Below the pieces are notes generated by a model. The model was not told where the DNA came from. It ran no database searches and was given only the letters and a program-made list of their open reading frames with translations. A stretch of 64,000 nucleotides of DNA from Zygnema cylindricum (taxonomy: Eukaryota > Streptophyta > Zygnematophyceae > Zygnematales > Zygnemataceae), in assembly GCA_037447655.1 (NCBI GenBank), contig JBBHKE010002066.1, positions 37,897-101,896 on the forward strand, written 5' to 3'. Positions 33,195-46,100 of this stretch are shown here, piece after piece. A program made the translations under genes and the position numbers. Position 1 is the first letter of the stretch. Each line of letters opens with the position of its first letter.

Positions 33195-33945
33195 GGGTGA
33201 ACCTCCATCCGGCGAAGAGTGGGGTTGTTTACTTGAAAAAGTGCATCGCCATATAGATCCAACTCATTTTTATACAAGGATGCATTGTTTTTTTTTTTTT
33301 TTTATAAAACATGTTTACATCCGATTCGGTAAAATTATCCAAACTTTTGGGCGACAACGCCGACCGTCTAATTATGAGTTTTTTAACCAAAAGGTCACTT
33401 TGTCTAGTAAATGGGTATTATCCTCAAGAAGGACACTAGCCAATCACCGGTCGTGTAAAACGTTTACGCATAGAGAGGTCACGTACGAGCCGCGCGCCAT
33501 TGGAGATTTGCCACGCGCCTTCGAACATATGCCACGCGCCTTCGGACAGGCGGGAATCAGATAAGACAAAAACCGCCACAAAAATTTTGTTGGAAGAATG
33601 TGTCGTGAAGCCCACACCACCATCCATTGTCATCCGGAATTTGCTGCGCCAGCTTTCTTCAAATTTCCAATTTCGTTTTGATACAGCGACAAAACAAGAA
33701 AGTACAAACTGTACATTCTCGTCATTTTATTTTGCGGCTGGTTGTACGCAGAGTTTAGACATTTTGCTTATTGGAATCTTTGATGACGCTTGTCGTCAGA
33801 ACATGAAACAACGTGCATCCAATCGAATGAAAGCGCGTACGCAATAAATTCCTTGCTGACACGACCTGATGGAGAAGTGAATGAAATATGATTGCTAGTA
33901 AACGTATTTGTAATGTTATTGTCGTCGCCCCATGGAGAAGTGGCC
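33195..33945. mobile_element. Tourist-like MITE related to C1/C2, 751 bp
   Basis: Starts GGGTGAACCTCCATCCGGCG and ends CGCCCCATGGAGAAGTGGCC. TAA lies at 33192-33194 and 33946-33948. After the terminus it shares GTGGGGTTGTTTACTTG with copies A-C. Internally the CCGACCGTCTAATTATG region parallels the block near 11200 in C2. It directly abuts the 32244 element through the shared TAA. The 128-codon open frame at 33178-33564 has no recognisable motif. Confidence 0.62.
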
Positions 33946-34040
33946 TAATTTTTTGAAAAAAACAACAGAAAGACGTTCGTTTTGGCACATGGGGACACAC
34001 TTTCACCACTATAAGATAAATTGCATGCCCACACGTAGGA

Positions 34041-35044
34041 TAAAAATTTTTGTCCTCCATTGGACTACAAAATTCAGGAAGCCTCTAGAAAGTCTTTAAC
34101 TAACCAATTCAAGCCACAACCACTACTGCCCAAAAAGGCAAACTGACACTTTGACTGCACACCTGTGCAGCTTGGACTCCCTTGAGTCCGTAGCAAAATG
34201 TATCACTGAAAATGGCTAACCGGCCGATAAGTTTTAAGCCGGCAAAAATGCAATTTTATACAAAGCTCTCTAGAAGAAAGATGTCTACCTACCAAATTTT
34301 CTAATTCCTAAACCCCTCTCTCAACCCCTATCTACTAAAGTACAAACGAATCATACGAGTATAAAGTAGAGAAAGGTACCAAGGCTGATGTCTTTTCCGT
34401 ACGGCTTGTGTACGACAAGGCCACTTAGTGGATGCGTGTCACCCTTCCACTCGTCCGTATGTTCCTCGGAATTCCTGCGACCAAATGTTATGCCTCCACG
34501 TGGCCCTAGGTCATGCCAAGTCTATAAACACCAACGTGACCATTCCGTGATCTCGGCAATGCTATATGCCGTCGCATTAAATTCGACATTAAATGTCAGC
34601 CGTCGAAACAAATGTCCGATTCATTAGTTTTGTGCGAAATAAAGTCTGCACTGAACTTTAACTAGTTCTATGTTCCTTTGTTAATATTTTAGTTAATCAA
34701 TTTGAAGATCATGTACAAGTTTAAATAGTTATCAAACCGTATGTATGTTAATGGACTTTTATGACAAACTGTTTAGAGCTAACGGCTATGTCGTACTCTA
34801 CCGATCGGAGGTTGGAGTCCTGCCGGACTCAACCTTTTTGTTGATAGTGACATAAGTCACTCTTTAGTCTTGCCTCCTGAACTAAGGCTGCCATGGCTCA
34901 ACCACCCTCTCTATCTTATAGTGACTACAACAAGTATGGTTGCTAGAGAAAGGAGGTGGAGGCAGGCTGTCCGCCCTTTTCTTTTTCGTTTTTATACTGA
35001 TATATTTAAACCTAGAATACACTAAAAATCTAGTAATTTCAACA
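34041..35044 (-). repeat. 3' LTR of the 34041 copia element
   Basis: 1004 bp, TGTTGAAATTACTAG to AAAAATTTTTA in element sense. A tRNA-like stretch with B-box-like AGGTTGGAGTCC occurs near 34777-34840 on the opposite strand. Confidence 0.82.
34777..34840 (+). other. tRNA-like block, antisense to its copia LTR
   Basis: GTTTAGAGCTAACGGCTA, then a 40-base gap to AGGTTGGAGTCCTGCC. The equivalent in the 5' LTR near 41327-41380 is better preserved: GAGTGGTTAGAGG and AGGTTCGAG. Confidence 0.4.
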
Positions 35045-38000
35045 CTCACTTATTTTCTAGTGTAATTTAGCTTCAATTTTATTCCACGTTTTTCTCTGCA
35101 ATATTTTAATTTGGGAGAGGGCACTTGTTTTGTCATCATATCAGCCACCATTTCCTCATCAGTTCTATATACAAGATTCACAATCTTATTCTCAACTTTT
35201 TCTCTCATAAAACTCAATCTTATGTCTATATACTTAGCCTTGAAATGATGTTTTGGATTAGCTGCACTTGCAATGGCAACTTGATTATCAAAAAACACTT
35301 CATGCACTACCTCGTTTATATACCCCAATTCTTGCAACAAGGATTTGACCCACATCAACTCTTTCACAGCAGAACAAGAGGCCATGTACTCAACCTCCAT
35401 AGTAGAGTGAGCAACCACCTTTTGTTGCTTGCTACTCCAACAACAAGCACCTTCCCCCACATACAACACATACCGAATAGTGCATCTTCTTATAGGTGCA
35501 TCCCCATAATTGGCATCACTCCAAGTAGTGATATCAGTATGCTCCCCTCCCTAATGTAACCATAACTCTCTGGTTCATACCAGATATCTCATGACTCTCT
35601 TGGCTGCCTCCCAATCTTTCTTCTTAGGATCGTTAAGACTCGTATTGAGGACTCCTACTGTTGTGGCTTTGTCCGACCTTGTACAGTTCATAAAGTAGAT
35701 AAAACTTCCTACGACCTCTTTATAAGGAATAGACTTCATAAACTCTATCTCCTCTGGACTAATCTGATTATCTAATATTATCACTCCTCCTTGTACACTC
35801 CCATCACTTACTTTTTTCAAGTCTAAGGGAGTGGTATAACTGTTTGCCTTTTCCATTTGGAATTTCTCAAGCATATTACCTATTGCTTCTTTTTGAGTAA
35901 GTCTGATAATCTTATTCCCCCTATCTCTCTCCATTTTGATCTTCAAAATATATCTTGCCTCCCCTAAATCCTTCATATCAAATTTGCTTCTAAGATCTTT
36001 TTTTAACTTATTGATCGTTTTCAAAAATTTACTCAACACAAACAAATCATCTATATAAATTGCAATAAAAATGACACCATTGGCATCTTCAATCATATAG
36101 ATAGAATGGTAAGAGCTGATACGGATATATCCCAAACCGGTAAGAAACTCATCTAGGTTCTTATTCGACTGTCGAGGAGTCAGTTTTAGTCTATATAAGG
36201 ACTTTATGAGCCTGCCGACTTTGCTCACTTCATCTTTCCTCCACGAACCCGTCTGGTTTCCTCATGAAAATTTCTTCCTTTTACTCACCATTAAGAAAGG
36301 CAGTCTTAATAATCATTTGGTGTATTTCTATGTCTTTTGTTGTTACCAGACTGAGGAGAATTCTTACTGATGGGAACCGAACAACTGGAGCAAAAGTCCC
36401 CTCATAGTCAATCCCCTCCTTTTCGGTGAACCCTTTTGCAACCAATCGAGCCTTATATCTCTCAATGGTATTATCTGGGTTCAATTTTAGTTTACCACCC
36501 ATTTACAACTAATCGCTTTTATGTATGGAGGACAGTCCGCTAGTTCCTAAGTATTTGCTTCAATGATGGAGGCCATCTTATCATTTATGAGTGTAATCCA
36601 TCTGTCTTTCTCAGGACTGTTTACAGCCTCCGAGTATGACTGAGGCTCATCTAGGTGAGAAAGCTTAGTTATCTTAAGAGCGGCCTGTTTTTCTTGAATC
36701 CGTTTGGTGCTCCTTCTCCCCCTCTCAAACTCCGAAACAGGGATGGAGGGAAGTCTAAGATTTCTCCTTACTGTCTCATCGGCTCCCCTATCCATGGAAG
36801 TCGGCTCCAATTCCTCCTTTTCTGTCTCCTCGAAGTCTATAAGAATATGTGAGGTTTCCGGTAGATCTTCATTGTCTTAGATCTCCTTTGAATCTCCAAT
36901 CCTTGTGTCACTCATGTTCCTTTCGGGAAGGACGGAGTCCTCGTCACCTTGAGACTCAAATATGATTCTTATCTTTTTTGTATATTTAAAGGGGTCAAAT
37001 GACTTCCCTACATCTATGACAACTAAGTGTTTGACCAAAATGATATATGTCTCTGCAAAGTCATAGACTTTATATCTCTTAATATCCTCATCATATCCTA
37101 TAAAGTATCCAAGTTACATCAACTTTCTAGTTTTTCCTATCCGTGTCAAGACTGTAAACTTCGCCACCAAATACTTTAAGGTGAAAGATATATGGTTTCC
37201 TTCCAACCCATCTCTCATAAGGTGTCATTCCCTTTACAGCTGAGGTAAGGACTTTATTCTTAATGTAGTTGGCAGAGTTCATGGCCCCTGCCCCAAAATC
37301 TCTTTCCTATTTTCTTGTTAACCACCATACTGCATGCACTATCTCTTAGCGTTCGGTTCAACCTCTCAGCTACCCCATTTTGTTCCGAGTTATATGGTAT
37401 GGTTTTTTTGGTGCTGAACTCCATCATCTCTCAAGTATTTCTCAAACTGGTTAAGGGTATATTCCCCCCCATTATCACTCCTTATTCTTTTAATGGGGGT
37501 TCTATGCAACTTCTCACTCCAAACTGTATATTATTTAAAGTAAGTTGATGTTTAAATTTTGTTTTTAGGAAATAGACTCTAGAGTATCTAGACTAGTCAG
37601 TGGTTATTGTCAACAAAAACCTGTTTCCTCGAACGGAAGGTTCTTTTGCAGGTCCCCAGATATCTGTGTGGACCAGATCTAGTACTTTCTCACCTCTATA
37701 TGTGGCGGCTTTGGGAAAGGGAAATGTGTGAGCCTTACCTTGAGCACAGCCACTATAATCATCCATCATTATCCCCAAACTGAATGCCTTCTACTACACC
37801 AAGTTTATTTTTTTCCCTCAACCTTTCAAAATGCACATGCCCTAATAGCTTATGCCAAATCATCAACTTTGGAACACCAACATAGTAAGCATTCTTCTTT
37901 TCATTCCTCAGGTTAAGCCTAAACATTCCTTAACCACCCTTATTCGCCGTTAAGTAGACTTCATCCCCATACTTAGCTCCCTTTGTGTAAAGGTATCAAA

Positions 38001-39291
38001 CTCTTTGTCATCTAACACAGATGTAGAGACAAGATTTTTACTCAGCCGAGGAATGTAGAGTACATCTGAGAAGGTGATTATAGAAGTCTTTCCCTCCACT
38101 AAGACTTTCCCATTTTTCAATCCCACTAGATTTATTCTACCCACTATCCCATCCCCATACTCTATCTCTATAGTAGGGATTTTTCTTAGCTTAGTAAAGA
38201 GACGCTTATCACGACACATGTTGATGGATGCACCTGAGTCGATAATCCATCCTTCCTATGGAGCTTCTCGAATTGCTCCGAGAGTACACTTTTTTTTTTT
38301 CGTGGGATCTCCTTCTCCTCGAAACTCTCGTCAAGAAGAAGCTCCCCATCATCCTCCTTTAATGACTCATCTTCGATTTCTCCTTTCACTTTTGTGACCA
38401 CAAGTGCCTTCTTCTTCCCTCCAAAAGAACCCCCTTCACAGTTCTCTAGGAGCCTCAGTTCCGACACCTTGACACAATTTGCTATGAAGTGTCCTGGCTT
38501 TTTGCAAAAATGACAACGACCCTTTAGAGGCCTCAGTCCTCCACACTGATCTCTTTCCCATTTGTATAATTCCTTCGGATCGTTCCCCCATCATTCCTCT
38601 TCTGTAGCTAGAGCTTGAATGCTCTTTTCTCCTCTTCTTATATCCATTGTGTTTTCCTACACAAGTATCATCCGAACCACATTATTCCACTTCCATGAAC
38701 TATCAGTCATTTCTTGTACACAGTACACTATCTTCTCTTACTCGTGTGGTATTTTCATTATGAGAGTGTTAACTTTCATCTTCATTGTACGTATCCACCC
38801 AGCACTTTACTTTTACATAAACAAACAAGAGAGATCATTACAATATACTAACATCTTTCCCCTTTTGTAAGTGTAACTCTATGCTTTTGCTCAGCCAACT
38901 AGAGCTCTTGAATAGTACCATCTCTATATATCTCCACCAAACTCACCCACAACTCCTTAGCCTTGTAAATGTGAAGGTGAGGGGTGTTCAAAGCTTCAGA
39001 GAGGTGCCTTGAAATGAAGTTTTTGGCAGCCATGTTTACGTCTTCCCACATTTCAATATCGTTCTCCGCGGTCTTCACGGCCGCCGCTCCTGGTATCGTG
39101 GCAATAGGAGTCAGGGGTGTCTCTTTCCCTTTCCCCTTTTCGAAACATTGCTGTCCCTATCATCTGCCTCCTCCGCTGAGGCAATCGTTGCCGCAAGAAA
39201 CCTTACTCCTCTAAATCTTGGTGGAGTTCCCAAAGGTGGACGTTTCACTTGTCCACTAACGATATTCCATTATTATTTTTCGCACAAAGCT
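35045..39291 (-). pseudogene. Copia gag-pol of the 34041 element, inactivated
   Basis: RNase H and the tail to the purine tract occupy 35050-35469 (SSKQQKVVAHSTMEVEYMAS, VADMMTKQVPSPK). Reverse transcriptase C-part and connection lie at 35575-36228 with YIDDLFVLSK, and the N-part at 36281-36502 and 36547-36810. The integrase finger and HTDIWGPAKEP are at 37593-37778, protease remnants at 37950-38219, and a zinc knuckle with all four ligands (CHFCKKPGHFIANC) near 38520-38480. Gag pieces extend to about 39240. Frameshifts split nearly every domain. It is closest to the copies in the 42127-60391 block. Confidence 0.88.
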
Positions 39292-40513
39292 TGTTGAGTT
39301 TGAAAGCTTTAGTCCTCAGTAGATGAGGTTGTGAGGGGAGATTTTAGGACTTATAATATTTTTGTCGAAGTCTGTGTAATACTTACCTTAATTAGTGTGA
39401 TAGTTTCTTCAGTACAAATGAGTGTAGAGTACCTTAGTCTGAAACGCGTCATCACTTCATGATACGCAGGTACTCCGAAAATATAAATGGTGAACAGTTA
39501 CATGCGTCGCATAATGGACGGACAAATATGGATGATCTAACGAATGAGCTACATGACGGCTATCTGGGAATGGTCCTGTACGGGACAAAGATTACGCGGC
39601 TGATGAGAAGTACGGGACAAAGATTACCCGCCTGATACGAATCGCGCCAACAGACGCGATTCGACATGGGACCACATAGGGATAATGATCTGGACGCGTG
39701 TCGTCCACGGTGAAGATTTACTTTACATCTAACGGTGATTCGCGAATTCGCAGTTTATTTGTACGGACGCCTATAATCATTTAGACGAATTTGCCAATTG
39801 TTGACTAAGCAAGTGGCACAATTTATGTACGACTCCTATTTGTAAATATCTGAAACAACTTTAGTTTGTATATAGTGAATTATTTTTTGGTGTTACAATA
39901 GTGAAATTAGATGTAAGTCATAATTACGGTTTTGACACCCTTCCGGTACAGTAGACGTACCGTTGACGTACATTGTCTGTATTCAAGTACAGTACTTAAA
40001 TACACGTGTAGTTATTTTATTAGTGTAGGGCTCAGTACATAGCTTTGTGAGTATAAACTTGTAGGACTTAGTAATTTTGATTGTCACAGTTGAATTTAAC
40101 AAAGTAATAGTAAACAGTTTTTCTATTACTTTGACCTGATGGCATTATCACTCTGATGAATGTTTTTGCATGAAACTATGTGAGGATACTTTGTTGTTTA
40201 GAAACAATATGTGTGTGAAGTTTCAAGACATTCGGTTTTCTCTGTAGAATTATGTGATAGGTTTACCTAGTTAGTTTGATAGGTTGTCACTTGTTTTTTG
40301 GAAATTTTGGAGCTCATATCTTTTTGATTCCTTTGTGGATCTGGCTGCAAATTTGTGAGATCATACGTTTTAGAATATACTGCAACCTGGTTTATTTTGA
40401 GGTGATTCTTTTAATTTTGGAGTAATCTCTGCTGTCTGAAACATAGTTGTTTTAGGGTAGTCTGTGGGTGTTTTTCGTGAGCAATCCATCGCTGAAATAG
40501 GCTAAGGAAAACA
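39292..40513 (+). mobile_element. Solo copia LTR inserted in the leader of the 34041 element
   Basis: TGTTGAGTTTGAAAGC to GGAAAACA, 1222 bp. AAGCT (39287-39291) and AAGCC (40514-40518) flank it, and the leader reads through correctly when it is removed (compare 47420-47440). The start resembles the solo LTR at 11612 and the 12690 array LTRs (shared TAGGACTTATAAT and AATACTTACCT). Confidence 0.8.
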
Positions 40514-40578
40514 AAGCCCCTATCATCATGGCTTCCCAATAGATGAACCCAGATCCATTGAAGGTGGGCACCCTAGAG

Positions 40579-40593
40579 GGTAGGCCCATAACC
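40579..40593 (-). other. Primer binding site, initiator tRNA-Met anticodon-arm type
   Basis: GGTTATGGGCCTACC in element sense, one substitution from the 15-nt site in the other copies, immediately after the LTR end. Confidence 0.75.
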
Positions 40594-41602
40594 TCAAATT
40601 TTGTGTCCTCCATTGGACTACAGAATTTATAAAGCCTCTAGATAGTTTTTAACTAACCCACTTCAAGCCACAACCACTGCTGCCCTAGAAGGAAAACTGA
40701 CAGTCTAATTGCACCCTTATGCAGTTTGGACTACTCTGAGTCTCTAGCAAAAGGAATCACTAAAAACGGCCAACCAGTCGATAAGTTATAAGCCGGCAAA
40801 AATGCCAATTTTATACAAAGCTCTCTAAGAGAGAGGTGTCTACCTACCAAATTTTCTAAGTCCTAAACCTCTCTCACAACCCCTATCTACTGAAGTACCA
40901 ACCTATCGTACGGCTCTAAAGTAGAGAAAGGTATTGCGGTTGATGTCCTTTCTATACAGCCTGTGTACGAAAAGGCCACTAAGTGGACGCGTGTCACCCT
41001 TTTAGTCGTCCGTATGTTCCCCAAAATTCTTGCGACCAAATGTTACCCCTCCACGTGGCGCTAAGTCATACCACTTCTATAAACGCCAAAGTGACCATTC
41101 CGCGATCTTGGCAGTGATATACGCCGTCGATTTAAATCCGACATTAAATGTCGGCCGTTGAAACAAATGTCCAATCCATTTATTTCGTGCAAATTGACGT
41201 CCGCAGTGAAAATTTAACTAGTTCTATGTTCTTTTGTTCATATTTTAGTTAATCGGTTTCAAGATCATGTACAAGTTTAAATACGTATCAAACCCTATGT
41301 ATCTTAACAAACTTCTACGATAGAGTGGTTAGAGGTAACAGCTACGCTGTTCTCTACCGGTTGGAGGTTCGAGTTTTGCCGGACTCAACCTTTTTGATGA
41401 GAGTGACATAAGTCACTCTTTAGTCATGCCTATTCAACTAAGGCAGCCATGGATCAACCACGCTGTCTATCTTTCAATGACTACAAAAGGTATGGTGGTT
41501 AGAGAAAGGAGGTGGAGGCAGGCTGTCCGCCCTTTTTTTTTTCTTTTTTATACTGATATATTTAGACCTAAAAAATACTTTAGAAATCTAGTAATTTCAA
41601 CA
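40594..41602 (-). repeat. 5' LTR of the 34041 copia element
   Basis: 1009 bp, TGTTGAAATTACTAG to AAAATTTGA in element sense; it matches 34041-35044 throughout with many substitutions. Confidence 0.83.
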
Positions 41603-41629
41603 TAAGACTATTTTTATTTTTAAACATTA

Positions 41630-42121
41630 GGGTGAAGTTACAAGAAGGAATAAATGAGGTTTGTTTACAGAAGTGTGCATTGTTTCGTACAGTGTTGTAC
41701 CAATTTTTTCTTTTACCAATATATTTTTTTGTGCGAAAATTAACTTAAAAAATGATTGATTTGATTCTCCAAGGTTATGCGCTTAAACGTTGACCATCAG
41801 ATGCATAACCAAATACATCATCGGTTGAACTTTTCAGTTTTCAAGCATCAATGTCCTATGAGCATAAAACGCACGAAGTAAACTAACGAGAATTACGTAG
41901 TGTGCGCATAAAACAATTTCAAACTTTTAAATTTCGTAGGTAAAATTCGTACTATTTTTGGACTTTCAATTTTTTTCAATATTCAATACCCTAAAAAACT
42001 AAAAGGTTCAACGAACTAGCTGCGAGCGCCAAAATTTAGAACGTCCCCAACAGCGGATTCCTTCTAAAGACAGAGTAGAGGACAAATGAAAATATGCGTG
42101 CGAAAATGACGCAAAAGGGCT
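41630..42121. mobile_element. Tourist-like fragment with one terminus
   Basis: TTA at 41627-41629 is followed by GGGTGAAGTTACAAG, then ATGAGGTTTGTTTACAG, as in copies A-C after their left ends. The right end was not found; the copia insertion at 42127 may have split the element. Confidence 0.4.
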
Positions 42122-42126
42122 AAAGG

Positions 42127-43164
42127 TGAAACTCTGTGTCCTCCATTGGACTACAAAGTACACGAAGCTTCTAGATAGTTATTAACTAACCCACTTTCAA
42201 TGGCAACCACTGCTAACCAAGCAGACAAGCAAACAATCTAACTGCACCCTTATGCAGCTTCGAATCCCCTGAGTCCGTAGGAAAAAAAATCTCTGAAAAC
42301 GCCCAACTAGGCAATAAGTTATAAGTTGACAAATAAGCCAATTTATACAACCTCAAAAAGAGAGAGAAGACCATCTACCAGATTTTTCTAAGTTCTAGCT
42401 CCCTCTCACAACCCCTATCTACTAAGTGTACGAACCAATCAGAATATTGTACAGAACATAAAAGTACTACTACCGATGTACTTGTTGTACGACCTTTGTA
42501 CGACAAAGCCATTAAGCGGACGCGTGTCTATTTTCCACTGGTCCGTACATTCCTCGGAATTCCCGCAACCGAATGTTATGTCTCCAGGTGGCGCCAAGTC
42601 ATGTCACGTCACTAAATGCAAAAGTGACCATTCCGAGATTTCGGCGATGATGTGCGCGGTTGGATTTGACTCGAAATGTAATCTCAGCCATTATAAATAC
42701 TTGCGCGATATTTGTTTCGTCATCGAAACAAAATGCGCAATATCCGTTTCAAAGTAGTATCGTACTTCGTACTTTATAAAACTTTATCTATGCATGCCGT
42801 ATAGAGTTTGAGTTAAATGAATTTGTTCCCTCCTAAATACATATATTTTTATCACATACTACAACATTTAGCATTGGTCTTAGTCTAATAGGATAAAGAT
42901 GACCGCTATCGGCCAAATTCACGTTCTACAGGTACTAAGATCACATCCCGGGTCTGTCTGGTATATTTTTAGTAACCTACTAAAAATAGCTGCCCGTTGA
43001 ACTACGGCAGCCATGGATCAACCACCCTCTCTATCCTTCAGAAACTACAACAAATATAGGGGCTAGAGAGAGGAGTTGGAGGCAGGTTGTTCGTCCTTCT
43101 CTTTTCCTTTTATACTAACGTATTTAAACTTAGAAATTACTTTAGAAATCTATTAATTTCAACA
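42127..43164 (-). repeat. Left (3') LTR of the tandem
   Basis: 1038 bp, TGTTGAAATTAATAG to AGAGTTTCA in element sense, same length as the right-hand LTR at 59354-60391. A degenerate antisense tRNA-like block lies near 42875-42965. Confidence 0.88.
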
Positions 43165-46100
43165 CTCCCCTTATTTTCTAGTCTAATTTTACCTTCAGTT
43201 TTAGTCCACATTTTTCTCTACAATATTTCAATTTAGGAGAGGGCACTGGTTTTGTCATCATATCAGCCACCATTTCCTCATCAGATCTATATACAAGATT
43301 CACAATCTTATTCTCAACTTTTTCCCTCACAAAACTCAATCTTATGTCCATATGATTAGCTTTAAAATGATGTTGTGGATTAGCTGCAATTCTAATGGCA
43401 GCTTGATTATCACAAAACATTTCGTGCACTCCCTCCTTCATATACCCCAGTTCTTGCAGCAAGGATTTGACCCACATCAACACTTTCACAGCATAACAAA
43501 AGGCCATGTACTCTGCCTCCATAGTAGACTGAGCAACCACCTTTTGTTGCTTATTGCTCTAGCAGCATGCACCTTCCCCAACATACAACACATACCTAGA
43601 AGTGCATCTTCTCATAGGTGCGTCACCATAACTGGCATCACTCCAAGTAGTGATGTCACTGTGCTCCCCTCCCAAATGCAACCATAACTCTCTAGTTCCC
43701 ACCAAATATCTCATGACTCTCTTAGATACCTCCAAATCTTCTTTTTTCGATCATTAAGACTCCTACCGAGTACTCTAAGTGCTATCGCTATGTCCAGCCT
43801 GGTACAGTTCATAAAATAGATTAAACTTCATACGACCTGTCTATAAGGGATAGACTTGATAAAATCTCTCTCCTATGGACTCATCTGATCATCTAAGATC
43901 ATCACTCCTCCTTCTACACTCGCATCACTTACTTTTTCAAATCCATGGGAGTGGTACAACTATTAGCATTTTCCATCTCGAATTTCTAAAGCATATTACC
44001 TATTGCTTCCATTTGAGTAAGTCTGATAATCATCTTCTCCCTATCTCTCTCTATTTGAATCCCCAAAATATATCTTGCCTCCCTTAAATCCTTCATATCA
44101 AATCAACTTCTAAGATCCTTTTTTAACTTATTGATCTTTTCCAAAGATTTACACAACACAAGCAGATCATCCACATAAATTGCAATAAAAATGACACCAT
44201 TCTCATCTTCAAACATATAGATAGCAGGGTGAGAGCTGATATGGATATATCCTAAACCGGTAAGAAACTCATCTAGTTTCTTATTCCACTGTCGGTGAGC
44301 CTGCTTTAGTCCATATAAGGTCTATATGAGTCTGCAGACTTTGCTCTCTTCTCCTTCTTCCACGAACACCACGCATTGTGTCATTAAAATTTCTTCCTCT
44401 AACTCACCATTAAGAAAAGCAGTCTTAATGTCCACGTGGTGTATTTTCATGTCTTCCGCTGCTGCCAGACTGAGGAGAATCCTTTTTGATGGGAACGAAA
44501 CAACTGGAGCAAAGGTCTCTTCATAGTCAATCCCCTCCTTTTGGGTGAACCCCTTCGCTACCAATCAAGCCTTATATCTCTCAATGGTGTTATCTAGGTT
44601 CAGTTTTAGTTTAAATACCCATTTACACCCAATAAGTTTTTTGTCTAGAGGACAATCCGCTAATTCCCAAGTATTTGCTTCCATGATAGAAGCAATCTCA
44701 TCATTTATAGCTCTAATCCATCTTTCTTTCTCTGGACTATTCACTGCCTCTGAGTAAGACTGAGGTTCATTTGGGTGAGATAGCTTAGTTACCTTATGAG
44801 CGGCTTATTTTTCCTGTATCTTTTTGTTGCTCCTCCTTCCTCCCTCAAACTCCGAAGCTATAATGGATGGAAGTCTTGGATTTCTTCTCACAATCTTATC
44901 GGCTCCCCTGTCCATGGAAGCCGGTTCTTGTCCCGCTTCTTCTATCTCCTCGAAGTCCATAAGAGTTGTGAGGTTTCCGGTGAGTCTTTTGTATCTTAGA
45001 TCTTTCCTAAATCTGCAATCACGATTTCACATATGTCCCTTCCGGGAACGACCGAGCTCTCCTCACTTTCGGACTCAAATCTGATTCTTATCTTCTTTGT
45101 ATATTTGAAGTGGTCAAATGACTTCCCTTCATCCATGATAACTAAGTGTTTGACCAGAATGATATTTTTCTTTGCTAAGTCATTAACTCTATATCTCTTA
45201 ACATCCTCATCATTTCCCACAAAGAATCCAGGTTTTCCCTTAGCATCTAGTTACCTCTTTTTCCTATCCGTGTCAAGACTGTAAACTTGGAAACCGAGTA
45301 CTTTAAGGTGTGAGATATCTGGTTTCCTTCCAACCCATCTCTCATAAGGTGTCACTCCCTTTACAGCTGAGGTAAGGACTCTATTCTTAATGTAGTTGGC
45401 ATAGTTCATTGCTTTTGCCCAAAATCTCTTTCCTATTTTCTTGTTTGCCAACATAATGCGTGCACTATCTCCTAGTGTTCGATAAAATCTCAAAGCTACC
45501 CAATTTTGTTCTAGGTTATATGGTACAATTTTCTTGTGCACCACTCCCTCATCTCTCAAATAATCCTCAAACTGGTTAGAGGTATATTCCCCACCATTAT
45601 CACTCTTTATCCTCTTAATGGGGATTTCATGCATCTTCTAACTCTAGGCTTTATATTCTTTGAAGTAAGTTGATGCTTCTGACTTTGTTTTCAGAAAGTA
45701 AACTCTAGAGTATGTAGACCTCTCATCGGTTATTGTTATCATAAACCTCTTTCCTCCAACCAAAGGTACTTTTGCAGGTCCCCAAATATGTGTGTGGACC
45801 AAATCTAACACTTTATCACCTCTATATGTGGTGGCCTTAGGAAAGGGAAGTCAGTGAGCCTTACCTTGAGCAGAGCCACTACAATCATCTATCATTTCAT
45901 TATCCCCAAACTGAATGCCTTCTACTACCCGAAGCTTTTTATTTCCCTCAACCTATCAAAATGCACATGCCCCAACCACTTATCCCAAATCATCAACTTA
46001 GGAACACCAACATAGTAAGCATTTTTCTTTTCATTACTCAGGTTAAGCCTAAACATTCCTTGGCTACTCATATCTGCCGTGAAGTAAACTTCATCCTCAT

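Larger units (their letters stand above)
34041..41602 (-). mobile_element. Copia element, all domains present, with a solo LTR in its leader
   Basis: LTRs lie at 34041-35044 and 40594-41602. The flanks TAGGA (34036-34040) and TAAGA (41603-41607) agree at 4 of 5 positions. The 5' untranslated leader holds a solo LTR of another copia family (39292-40513). Confidence 0.85.

Noticed and set aside
33178-33564. 128-codon frame as a host gene
   Set aside because: It straddles the terminus of a Tourist-like element, has no motif, and is of a size expected by chance.
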